DNA from: an uncultured Alphaproteobacteria bacterium
GTDB taxonomy: Bacteria > Pseudomonadota > Alphaproteobacteria > Sphingomonadales > Sphingomonadaceae
Direction of reading: 5' to 3'
Assembly (NCBI GenBank): GCA_903939555.1
Contig: CAJAHV010000081.1
Span: forward strand, 1-10,160
DNA length: 10,160 bases
Part shown: positions 1 to 6,230 of the stretch, piece by piece
Layout: each line of letters starts with the position of its first letter
Numbering within the stretch: position 1 is the stretch's first letter
Made by a program: the position numbers and the translations under genes
Notes under the pieces: model-generated
What the model was told of the DNA's origin: nothing
Databases searched by the model: none
What the model saw: only the letters and a program-made list of their open reading frames with translations

Positions 1-449
1 CGGCGCAGGTAGCGCCAGAACAAGGCAAAGCCCTTGTCGATCGTCTTGTGGCTGGCGACGCCTTCGAACCAGCGATAGGCCCAGGCCGACAACGGATCGG
101 CGTGCATGATCAGCGCGCGGGGCGCGGTGCCGGGCCATTCGGCAACCGCGCTGGCGCTACCCCAGGGGGAGGAAGCTTCGACGAAATCGGGCTGGTGGTG
201 ATCGAGCGCCTGATGGATCACGGCATCGCTGTCGAAGTAGAAATAGCTGCGATCGAGGGGAAAGCGTGGTGACGGGATGTTGATCAGCCGCACCCCGGGG
301 CCGATTTCTTCGATGCTGTCATCGGCGCCCGGCACGATGACGGTCAACCGGATGCCCATCGCCAGCGCCGCCTGCAACTTGCGCCGGGTATAGACCCTGA
401 TGCCGCCGCCCGTGGGCGAATAGAGCGCCGAAATATCGACGATGTGCAT
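1..449 (-). CDS. GT4-type glycosyltransferase, N-terminal part (cut by window edge)
   Basis: The first 149 residues of a GT-B fold glycosyltransferase are present; the C-terminal donor-binding half lies beyond the left edge. The start MHIVDISALYSPTGGGIRVY has the hydrophobic first strand followed by a glycine-rich loop (GGGIR, about residues 14-18) seen in acceptor domains of family 4 glycosyltransferases. Further Rossmann-like elements follow: LTVIVPGADD (about 35-44), PDFVEASSPWG and RALIMHADPLSAW. The ATG overlaps the stop of the upstream DUF2141 gene as TGATG, so the start is well fixed and translation is probably coupled. It would act in the cytoplasm or at the inner face of the membrane, moving a sugar from a nucleotide donor onto a glycan or lipid. 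Donor and acceptor cannot be read from this half. The neighbours (flippase-like protein, second GT4, deacetylase) suggest an envelope glycoconjugate. Confidence 0.85.
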   Translation of the reverse strand, partial: MHIVDISALYSPTGGGIRVYTRRKLQAALAMGIRLTVIVPGADDSIEEIGPGVRLINIPSPRFPLDRSYFYFDSDAVIHQALDHHQPDFVEASSPWGSASAVAEWPGTAPRALIMHADPLSAWAYRWFEGVASHKTIDKGFALFWRYLR

Positions 450-994
450 CAGGGTTGCCGCAGCGGCCGGAAGCTGAACAGCCCCTGGCGATAATTGAGC
501 CGCACCGGCAGGATGGTGATCCCCGCTCCGGCGGCAAAGGCGACCGCAGCGGCCTTGGGCTTTGACAGGCCCAGCCTGGGGTTGCCGGGAAAGCCGATGC
601 CATCGCTCGACAGGCCGAACTTGCGGTTGCTGTCGCGGTCATGGAGCAGCGACAGCGTGTAGGTGCCGGGCCCGGGCAGGCGGATGCACAATTCCACCGG
701 CCCCGATGGCGGCACGGCGATTTCGACGCGGCCAAAGGTCTTGGCCTGGCGCACGAGGATCTTGTCGTCGTTCAGGAAGTCATCGTCGTTGGCGGGGTAC
801 AGTTCGGCCCGCAACAACCCGGCGCGGTCCTTCAGTCCGATGACGCTGACCAGCGCCGCCGGGCCGGGCTCGTTGGCGCGGCAGCGACCGGCGGCCTTGC
901 CCAGATCGCGCGACGGCATGCCGAATTCGGTTTCGGCAGGCAGATCGGCGGCGACCAGCAGCGCGGCGCCAAGCGCCAGCAGGGCGCGTTTCAT
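449..994 (-). CDS. Secreted DUF2141 domain protein
   Basis: The protein has 181 residues and an N-terminal signal peptide: MKR, then a hydrophobic Ala/Leu stretch to about residue 16, with likely cleavage near LPA (18-20). The mature part matches DUF2141 in its characteristic region: LSLLHDRDSNRKFG (about 114-127), then a GIGFPGNP segment (132-139) and a C-terminal beta-rich stretch. DUF2141 proteins are small exported beta-sandwich proteins of unknown function, so none is assigned here. A longer reading from an upstream ATG at 1057 was rejected because it would bury the signal peptide and overlap the previous gene by 67 bases. The chosen ATG overlaps the upstream stop as ATGA, and its own stop overlaps the next start as TGATG. 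It is therefore the middle gene of a tightly coupled flippase-like / DUF2141 / glycosyltransferase set. The context suggests a periplasmic or surface accessory role, which is inference. Confidence 0.88.
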   Translation of the reverse strand: MKRALLALGAALLVAADLPAETEFGMPSRDLGKAAGRCRANEPGPAALVSVIGLKDRAGLLRAELYPANDDDFLNDDKILVRQAKTFGRVEIAVPPSGPVELCIRLPGPGTYTLSLLHDRDSNRKFGLSSDGIGFPGNPRLGLSKPKAAAVAFAAGAGITILPVRLNYRQGLFSFRPLRQP

Positions 995-1944
995 CGCCGC
1001 CCGATCCCGCGCGCTTCGGATGCCACCAGCCCCAGCCCCATGAACAGATGGGTGCACAGGATCAGGCTGGCCATCATCGTCATCAACGCACCGATTTCGG
1101 CGTCATGGCCGATCAGGAACACCGCGAGCCCGGCAAAGACGATATCCTTGTTGGGCAGCAGCGGCAGCCGCGACAACAGCATGCGCAGCGTCGCCAGCAG
1201 CAGCCACCATTGCAGCGCGACGCCGGGCAGTGCCAGGTGCCAGCACAACGCCGCCAGCCCGGTGGTCAGGCCGATGCGCACCAGATGCACGCCGGCGACA
1301 AAATACAGGTCGCGGCGCGGCAGCGAGAACAGCGTCTTGCGCAGGAACAGGATGGCGGTGGAGGTGGCGACAATAACGCTGACCGAGATCAGCAGTGTCC
1401 GCGTGTCGACCCCCAGGTGCAGCGTGCCGAGCAACGGATAGGCGAGGACAATCAGCACCAGTGTCACGGCGTTGGCGACCATCGCCGACAGGATGGCGAC
1501 ATCCTTGATCGCGCCAAAGGGCGCCGAGGTCATGGCGGTGCGGCGGCGTGCCCAAGTGTAGAGATAAAGTTCCCCGACATAGCCGACGAGCAGTTCATTG
1601 CCGACCAGCTTGCGCAGCAAAGCGCCAAAGCCTGCTACCGGGATGCGCCACAACCGGCGATAGATCAGCCAGTCGGCAGCCGGGGCCGAAAGATAGGAAA
1701 TAATGAAGACCAGCCAGAACAACGACGATGCCGGGAGCATGGCGCGGACGCGGGCGAGATCGACCTGCCGCAGTTCCAGCACGACCGCGACCAGGATCGC
1801 CGCCGAAATGCCGATGCCCAGCCACCACGTCCAGCCGCGTTCGCGCACGGCTTTGGTTAGGGCGACTTCGGGCAGGGCGATTTCGGGCAGGGTGGGGCCA
1901 AGATCGGGCTCGTTTGCGGCTGAGCCGGGGGCAAGCTGATACAC
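991..1944 (-). CDS. Flippase-like integral membrane protein (LPG-synthase TM / UPF0104 family)
   Basis: A 317-residue protein with a charged cytoplasmic N-terminus (about 1-38) and roughly seven to eight hydrophobic segments (near 39-57, 72-92, 146-172, 182-200, 212-238, 243-257, 266-280, 284-308). The stretch GNELLVGYVGELYLY (about 115-129) resembles the conserved 'P-G-x-x-G-E' region of the lysylphosphatidylglycerol synthase transmembrane domain (PF03706) found in flippase-like proteins of glycolipid and polysaccharide loci. The second family motif near the C-terminus, usually PGGLG-x-x-E, is replaced by LLPNKDIVFAG (262-272), so the protein is divergent. It lacks the C-terminal aminoacyl-transfer domain of MprF, so it is not a lysyl-PG synthase. 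The GTG at 1944 is the only usual start before an in-frame stop at 1999-2001; a weak GGA lies upstream. It heads the operon and overlaps DUF2141 by ATGA. Transport of a lipid-linked glycan is a guess from context. Confidence 0.8.
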   Translation of the reverse strand: MYQLAPGSAANEPDLGPTLPEIALPEVALTKAVRERGWTWWLGIGISAAILVAVVLELRQVDLARVRAMLPASSLFWLVFIISYLSAPAADWLIYRRLWRIPVAGFGALLRKLVGNELLVGYVGELYLYTWARRRTAMTSAPFGAIKDVAILSAMVANAVTLVLIVLAYPLLGTLHLGVDTRTLLISVSVIVATSTAILFLRKTLFSLPRRDLYFVAGVHLVRIGLTTGLAALCWHLALPGVALQWWLLLATLRMLLSRLPLLPNKDIVFAGLAVFLIGHDAEIGALMTMMASLILCTHLFMGLGLVASEARGIGRR

Positions 1945-1965
1945 GCGGAACTGTCCAGACAGCGA

Positions 1966-1996
1966 ATAAGAGGTGATTACACGTATTTTGTGGCAA
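1966..1996 (-). promoter_or_regulatory. Possible promoter for the flippase-like / DUF2141 / GT4 operon
   Basis: Read on the minus strand, TTGCCA (1996-1991, 5/6 to the -35 consensus) is followed after 19 bases by TCTTAT (1971-1966, 4/6 to the -10 consensus). Transcription would begin near 1959, about 15 bases before the GTG at 1944. The 129-bp gap 1945-2073 is the only break within the left minus-strand block and is less GC-rich than its surroundings. The 19-base spacing is long, so the call is tentative. No strong terminator for the preceding glycosyltransferase is visible in the gap, so read-through is also possible. Confidence 0.3.
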
Positions 1997-2073
1997 TTTC
2001 AGGTCATTCACCGACTATTTCTCATGCCCGAACGCGGCTTTCGCCAAGGTGAACGAGCGCTGACAAATGCATG

Positions 2074-3237
2074 TCAGGCCAGCCGGCCAAACAGTGCGGC
2101 ATAGGTCCGGGCGCCGGTGGTGATGGTAAAGCGCTGCATGGCGGCGGCCATGGCGGCGCGGATGGGCGCGTCGGGCACCGGCTGGGCCACCATGGCGGCG
2201 GCGAGCGCCGCGCTGTCACCCGGCGGCACGACGCTGCCGAACGCGCCGACCAGATCGCGCATCGACACGCAGCAATCGGTGGCAACCACCGGCAGGCCGC
2301 TCGCCAGCGCTTCGACCACGACAGCGGGTAGCGCTTCGTAATCCGACGACAGCACGAAGACATCGGCCGCCGCCAGCGCGGCGACGGCATCGCCATGGCC
2401 CGGCAGGCTGACCCGTCCGGCAAGACCGCGCGCGCTGATCCGGCGCTCGAGCCGGGTGCGCTGGCTGCCTTCGCCGATGATCGCCAGCGTGTCGCCGGGC
2501 CGCGCCGCCAGCGCAAACGCATCGATGGCCCGTGCGAAATTCTTCTGCGCGGCGAGGCGCCCGATGGCGACATAGCGGCGCCCTGGCCCTGGCCCCGGCC
2601 CCGGCCCTGACGCTGGCGCTGACACTGACGCTGGCCCCGGCGCTGGTCGGGCGGCACCGATCGCGGCCAGCCGGGCATGATCCGCCTCGCCCAGCGCCGG
2701 ATCGTCGATGATAGTGATCCGCTGCGGCGGCACCCGCATTGCCGCGGCGATTTCCGTCGCCATTGCGGGTGCAAGACCGGTGAAATGGTCGATCAACCGG
2801 CCCTGCACCCGGCACCACAGCCGGTACAGCGCGCGCACCGGCGCCGGCATGTCGGCGCGGCCGAGGTCGTTGGAGATTTTCAGCACGATCGGCGGGCAGC
2901 GCCGGCCCAGCAACAGCTTCATCGCCACTGCCACCACGGCATAGCTGTTGCCGGCGGCAAACAGCACATCGGGACGCAGCGCGCGGATCTGCCGGGCGAG
3001 CACGAACATCATCCACAATGTTTCCCAGCCAGCGGTGGGCAGTGGCCCCGATCCGATAATGTGCAACGGCAGTCCGGCCGGCGCTTCGGCGGCCATCACG
3101 CCTTTGGTGCGCCCCATCACCAACTGCACCTCGAGCAGCGGCGCCCAGGCACCGCACAGCCGCAGCGCGACCCGCTCCACCCCGCCGGGTTCGAAGCTGT
3201 GCAGGAAGACCATGACCCGGGGGCGAGCGCCGGTCAT
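2074..3237 (-). CDS. GT4-family glycosyltransferase with repeat-encoded linker
   Basis: A complete 387-residue GT-B glycosyltransferase. The N-terminal acceptor domain starts VMVFLHSFEPGGVERVAL (8-25), with the GGVER glycine loop typical of family 4. The C-terminal donor domain begins YVAIGRLAAQKNF (222-234) and carries LAIIGEGSQR (251-260), the ADVFVLSSDYEALP segment (291-304) and the E-x7-E pair at E301 and E309, followed by ASGLPVVATD. These residues bind the nucleotide-sugar donor, and such enzymes are retaining. Between the domains, residues 198-219 are a Pro/Gly/Ala/Ser dipeptide repeat encoded by tandem hexamers. The reading frame is open far upstream (to 3825), but that stretch is antisense-frame shadow of the deacetylase gene. 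The ATG at 3237 overlaps the deacetylase stop as ATGA, which fixes the start. Sugar and acceptor are unknown; an envelope glycan or glycolipid is likely from the neighbours. Confidence 0.9.
   Translation of the reverse strand: MTGARPRVMVFLHSFEPGGVERVALRLCGAWAPLLEVQLVMGRTKGVMAAEAPAGLPLHIIGSGPLPTAGWETLWMMFVLARQIRALRPDVLFAAGNSYAVVAVAMKLLLGRRCPPIVLKISNDLGRADMPAPVRALYRLWCRVQGRLIDHFTGLAPAMATEIAAAMRVPPQRITIIDDPALGEADHARLAAIGAARPAPGPASVSAPASGPGPGPGPGRRYVAIGRLAAQKNFARAIDAFALAARPGDTLAIIGEGSQRTRLERRISARGLAGRVSLPGHGDAVAALAAADVFVLSSDYEALPAVVVEALASGLPVVATDCCVSMRDLVGAFGSVVPPGDSAALAAAMVAQPVPDAPIRAAMAAAMQRFTITTGARTYAALFGRLA
2581..2646 (-). repeat. Tandem hexanucleotide repeat inside the glycosyltransferase gene (11 units)
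   Basis: On the coding (minus) strand, eleven consecutive 6-base units follow the pattern YCRGBG (CCAGCG, CCGGGG, TCAGTG, TCAGCG, TCAGGG, CCAGGG and so on). They encode eleven dipeptides of the form Pro/Ser-Gly/Ala/Val, residues 198-219, between the two Rossmann domains. Each unit is two codons, so gain or loss of units would change linker length without breaking the frame. The units at the 3' end are the most alike (CCGGGG twice, CCAGGG twice), which fits recent slippage there. Confidence 0.85.
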
Positions 3238-3956
3238 GGCAACAGATCGGCATAGCGCGCCGCCTGCCGCCCGCGCGCAAAGGCCAGCAGCGTCGCATCG
3301 ATGCTGGCGAGCAGCGCCGGCACGCCGGTATCGCCGGGGTGGACGGCAAGCCGGACGGTCGGCAGCAGTGCCAGCCCGGTGCGGGCGATGGCGGCAAAGG
3401 CCAGCGAGCTGCGGATGCGCGCCGGCGACCGGCTCGCCCAGGTGATCACCGGCCCGCGCGCCAGCACCCGGCCGTCGGCAGGGCGCCAGACCTTCAGATG
3501 ATCCTCGGCCAGTGCGAAACCCTGCGCCCGGATGGCAGCAAGCGCGCCGTCGCCATAGAGCCAGGCCGGCGCGATGAAGCCGGCGACGGGACGCCCTATG
3601 GCATCCTCGACGATGGCGCGGCCGTCGTGCAGGCGGCGGGCGGCTTCGGCTTGCGTGAGCGACAGGAACTCGCCTTCGCTGGCGGTAAGGTGGCGCGCTT
3701 TGAAGCCGGCGGGGGCATCGTCGCGATGGGTGAAACCGTGCAGGAACATTTCCACCCCCGCATCGGCCCAGCCGCGCAGCCGGGCGGCAAACGCCGGATC
3801 GCCGGCCAGCGGCGAGGCGCGCCAATGGTCGGGCACCACCAGCATGGCGAAACGCGCCGCGCCGAGGTGCCGGTCGAGCCGTTCGGCAAGCTGGTCGACT
3901 TCGCGTTCGAAGCGCGGCGCGACATCATGGATGGAGGCGAGCAGGCGGCGGGTCAC
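3234..3956 (-). CDS. DUF2334 / polysaccharide deacetylase-like protein
   Basis: A 240-residue protein of the DUF2334 branch of the NodB-like carbohydrate esterase fold. Visible landmarks are ASIHDVAP (7-14, with the catalytic-type Asp11), HGFTHR (73-78, giving the metal-binding H-x3-H pair H73/H77), FIAPAWLYG (127-135, the conserved arginine/proline-loop region here reading APAW) and LAVHPGD (203-209, His206 as candidate catalytic His). Known relatives are predicted metal-dependent deacetylases of sugar N- or O-acetyl groups; the substrate is not known for this family. No signal peptide is seen, so a cytoplasmic role on a precursor is plausible. The GTG at 3956 starts the protein four residues before the RLLASIHDV strand. 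The frame is open to 4385, but that would cross a hairpin and overlap the divergent dehydrogenase gene. It is first in its operon and overlaps the GT4 gene as ATGA, so the two probably act on the same glycan. Confidence 0.82.
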   Translation of the reverse strand: MTRRLLASIHDVAPRFEREVDQLAERLDRHLGAARFAMLVVPDHWRASPLAGDPAFAARLRGWADAGVEMFLHGFTHRDDAPAGFKARHLTASEGEFLSLTQAEAARRLHDGRAIVEDAIGRPVAGFIAPAWLYGDGALAAIRAQGFALAEDHLKVWRPADGRVLARGPVITWASRSPARIRSSLAFAAIARTGLALLPTVRLAVHPGDTGVPALLASIDATLLAFARGRQAARYADLLP

Positions 3957-3984
3957 AGGGGACTTTCGGATTTGGCAGGGCAAT

Positions 3985-4008
3985 CCCTCTCCCGCAGGCG
4001 GGAGAGGG
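3985..4008. repeat. GC-rich perfect hairpin in the divergent intergenic region
   Basis: The sequence CCCTCTCCCGC (3985-3995) is followed after two bases by its exact reverse complement (3998-4008). Folded, this gives about ten pairs with a four-base loop. On the plus strand, five T residues follow at 4014-4018, so it looks like an intrinsic terminator pointing right, yet no plus-strand gene lies upstream of it. Hairpins of this 'CCCTCTCCCGC' type are, from memory, dispersed between genes in several proteobacterial genomes. It may therefore be an interspersed palindromic element. It sits in the 144-bp space (3957-4100) between the divergent deacetylase and dehydrogenase genes, within the 5' leader of the deacetylase transcript if the promoter lies further upstream. 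Confidence 0.75.
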
Positions 4009-4065
4009 GCGCCTTTTTGCAACGCCCGACTGACTTGGAACGGCGCGGCACCCCGCGCAAGCCTC

Positions 4066-4094
4066 TTCACACCACCGGCGCCGCGCGCCATAGT
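4066..4094 (+). promoter_or_regulatory. Candidate sigma-70 promoter for the dehydrogenase pair, possibly leaderless
   Basis: TTCACA (4066-4071, 5/6 to TTGACA) and CATAGT (4089-4094, 4/6 to TATAAT) are separated by exactly 17 bases. Six bases lie between the -10 element and the GTG start at 4101, so the expected transcription start falls on or next to the start codon. No Shine-Dalgarno sequence precedes the GTG, which fits a leaderless message. Chance matches of this quality do occur, so the call is moderate. Confidence 0.4.
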
Positions 4095-4100
4095 TCGCGG

Positions 4101-5249
4101 GTGACCGCCGCTTTCGCCCTGCCACCCTATCAGCCGCCTGCCGATGCGGCGGCAGTGCGCGCCGAGGTGCGGGCCTTTCTCGCTGCCAACCCGCCGCCGG
4201 CCGATGCGGTACGCCGCGCCAATTGCTGGTCGGTCGCCGATGCGGGCTTTTCGCGGGCGCTCGGCGCTGCCGGCTTCATCGGCATGGTCTGGCCGCGCGC
4301 CTATGGCGGGCACGAGCGGCCGGCGATGGCGCGCTATGTCGTGCTCGAGGAACTGCTCGCCGCCGGCGCGTCGGTGGGGGCGCACTGGATCGCCGATCGC
4401 CAGACCGGGCCGTTGCTGCTGCGCTATGGCAGCGAGGCGCAGCGCCGCAAATATCTGCCCGGCATGGCCGCCGGCACGCTGTTCGCCTGCATCGGCCTCA
4501 GCGAACCCGGCGCGGGTTCGGACCTCGCCGCGGTGCGCTCGCGCGCCGAAAAGGTGCCGGGCGGCTGGCGTATCAACGGCCAGAAATTATGGACCAGCGG
4601 CGCACACAATGCCCATGCCATGCTCGCGTTGCTGCGCAGCGAAGCCGGGTCGGAACGCCAGTCCGGGCTGTCGCAATTCCTCATCGACCTCGACACGCCG
4701 GGCATCAGCGTCCGCCCGGTCATCGATCTGGTCGGCAACCATGATTTCAACGAGGTGTTCTTTGATGATGTGTTGGTCGGCGAGGATGCGCTGGTCGGCG
4801 TGGAAGGCGAGGGCTGGCGCCAGGTGACGGCCGAGCTGGCGCTCGAACGTTCCGGCCCCGAACGCTATCTGTCGAGCCAGGCGCTGCTGGTGGCGGTCAT
4901 CGATGCGGCGCGCGTCGCAAAGGCCGATAATGCCGCGCTCAACGCCGTCATCGGCAAGCTGGTCGCCGAATTATGGACGCTGCGCCAGATGTCGATGGCG
5001 ACGGCTGCGATGCTGGCCGATGGCGCCGATCCGGTGGTCGAGGCGGCGATCGTCAAGGATCTGGGCAATGACTATGAACAGCGCGTGCCGATGATGGTGC
5101 AGGCGGTGCTCGATATCGATCTCGATGGCAGCACCGAGCTGGCGCGGGTGCTGGCGCATCTGTTGCAGGTTTCCCCGAGTTTTTCGTTGCGCGGCGGCAC
5201 CCGCGAAGTGCTGCGCGGCATCATCGCGCGCGGGCTGGGCCTGCGATGA
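4101..5249 (+). CDS. Acyl-CoA dehydrogenase, larger subunit of a probable pair
   Basis: A 382-residue FAD-dependent acyl-CoA dehydrogenase, which oxidises an acyl-CoA to the 2,3-enoyl-CoA. The N-terminal helical domain contains GFIGMVWPRAYGG (58-70). The middle domain has ACIGLSEPGAGSD (129-141) and INGQKLWTSGAHN (158-170), the FAD and substrate-binding signatures. The C-terminal domain ends with RGGTREVLRGIIARGLG (364-380). The usual catalytic Glu before the G-T of that last motif is Gly here, whereas ELALERSGPE (245-254) supplies E249 at the place where isovaleryl-CoA and long-chain dehydrogenases carry their base. It is therefore probably active, with E249 as base. The frame is open upstream to 3339, but that part is shadow of the deacetylase; the GTG at 4101 gives a normal N-terminus. 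Its stop overlaps the next gene as ATGA. Pairing with a shorter partner recalls FadE28/FadE29-type heterotetramers for bulky acyl-CoAs. The substrate is unknown. Confidence 0.92.
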   Translation: MTAAFALPPYQPPADAAAVRAEVRAFLAANPPPADAVRRANCWSVADAGFSRALGAAGFIGMVWPRAYGGHERPAMARYVVLEELLAAGASVGAHWIADRQTGPLLLRYGSEAQRRKYLPGMAAGTLFACIGLSEPGAGSDLAAVRSRAEKVPGGWRINGQKLWTSGAHNAHAMLALLRSEAGSERQSGLSQFLIDLDTPGISVRPVIDLVGNHDFNEVFFDDVLVGEDALVGVEGEGWRQVTAELALERSGPERYLSSQALLVAVIDAARVAKADNAALNAVIGKLVAELWTLRQMSMATAAMLADGADPVVEAAIVKDLGNDYEQRVPMMVQAVLDIDLDGSTELARVLAHLLQVSPSFSLRGGTREVLRGIIARGLGLR

Positions 5250-6208
5250 GCGCGATGCGCGCGCAACTGGTGGCAACGGCGCAGGCGCTGTTTGCGAGCG
5301 CGCCCGACTGGGCCGCGATCGAGGCCGCTGGCTTCGTGCAACTGCTGGTGCCCGAAGCGGATGGCGGCTTCGGCGGCGATTGGGGTGATTGTTTCGCGGT
5401 GTTGCAGGTCGCAGGCGCCTGTGCGCTGGCGCAGCCGCTGGGCGAAGCGATGCTGGCGGCGCATCTGCTGGCCCGCGCCGGGGTGGTACCGCCGCCGGGG
5501 CTGGTGACCATCGGCAGCGGCGCTGGCGCCGTGACACAGGGGCTGTTCACCGGCTGGGTGGCGGCGGTGCCATGGGGCCGCGACGCCGTGGCCGTGCTGG
5601 CGGCGGTCGATACCGGCGAGGATGATCCGCTGTTGATGTTGCTGCCGGCGGGGCGCGTGACGCCGGGCGAGAACCCGGCCGGCGAGCCGCGTGACCGGAT
5701 CGATCATGATCGGGTGACGGCGGTGGTGTTGGGGCGCGCGGACCACGCCTTGTACGGGGCATTCCTGCGGGTGGCGCAGGCAGCGGGGGCGCTGGCGGCG
5801 GCGCTCGATCTGGCGGTGGCCCATGTCAATGCGCGGGTGCAATTCGGCAAGCCGCTGGCCAAGTTACAGGCGGTGCAGCAGGCGCTGGCTGTGCTCGCCG
5901 AGGAATCGGCGGCGGTGACGATGGCGGGCGCCGCAGCAGCAGCGGCGCTCGATGGCGGCGGCGGGCCGTTCGAGATGATGGCGGCCAAGCTGCGCACCAA
6001 TATGGCGATCCATCGGGGCGTGGCGATTGCGCACCAGGTGCATGGCGCCATCGGCTTCACCCAGGATTATCCGCTGCATCCGTTGACGCGGCGGTTGATG
6101 GGCTGGCGGTCGGAATTCGGTGGCGATCGCTGGGCGGAGGTGCTGGGCGCGGTGGCGCTGGCCGAGGGCGGCGCGGGGATGTGGGCCGGGATCACGCGGC
6201 GGGGATGA
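5246..6208 (+). CDS. Acyl-CoA dehydrogenase-like protein, short partner subunit
   Basis: A 320-residue protein, shorter than the usual 380-400 of the family. The C-terminal half is clear: ARVQFGKPLAKLQAVQ (196-211, the Arg/Gln-Phe-Gly FAD-contact motif) and QVHGAIGFTQDYPLHPLTRR (264-283, the conserved tetramer-interface and FAD motif). The N-terminal domain is recognisable at AGFVQLLVPEADGGFGG (28-44). The middle beta domain is reduced: no SEPGAGSD-type motif or GxKxWxTxG motif is seen. The terminal Y-E-G-T motif is absent. SEFGGDRW (289-296) occupies that area, and E290 does not align cleanly with the classical base. ATGA overlap with the preceding dehydrogenase implies coupled synthesis in equal amounts. 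Together these features fit a non-catalytic or FAD-completing subunit of an alpha2beta2 enzyme, as known for mycobacterial FadE28/FadE29 and FadE26/FadE27. That assignment is by analogy. Confidence 0.88.
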   Translation: MSAMRAQLVATAQALFASAPDWAAIEAAGFVQLLVPEADGGFGGDWGDCFAVLQVAGACALAQPLGEAMLAAHLLARAGVVPPPGLVTIGSGAGAVTQGLFTGWVAAVPWGRDAVAVLAAVDTGEDDPLLMLLPAGRVTPGENPAGEPRDRIDHDRVTAVVLGRADHALYGAFLRVAQAAGALAAALDLAVAHVNARVQFGKPLAKLQAVQQALAVLAEESAAVTMAGAAAAAALDGGGGPFEMMAAKLRTNMAIHRGVAIAHQVHGAIGFTQDYPLHPLTRRLMGWRSEFGGDRWAEVLGAVALAEGGAGMWAGITRRG

Positions 6209-6230
6209 AGGTCAGGTAAGCTGCCAATGT

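Noticed and set aside
1048..1860. A 270-codon plus-strand frame rich in Gln, Arg and Asp
   Set aside because: It is antisense to the flippase-like membrane protein. The composition is what a hydrophobic gene gives when read backwards, and no domain is seen.
2581..2646. The tandem hexamers as a CRISPR or regulatory repeat
   Set aside because: Units are six bases with no spacers and fall exactly on two-codon boundaries inside a coding gene.
3238..3825. Upstream extension of the GT4 enzyme to 583 residues
   Set aside because: The extra part is an out-of-frame reading of the deacetylase gene. The ATG at 3237 directly precedes the typical GT4 first strand and overlaps the upstream stop.
3339..4100. 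Upstream extension of the larger dehydrogenase to 636 residues
   Set aside because: The extra 254 residues run antisense through the deacetylase gene and its hairpin, and show no domain. The family N-terminus begins just after the GTG at 4101.
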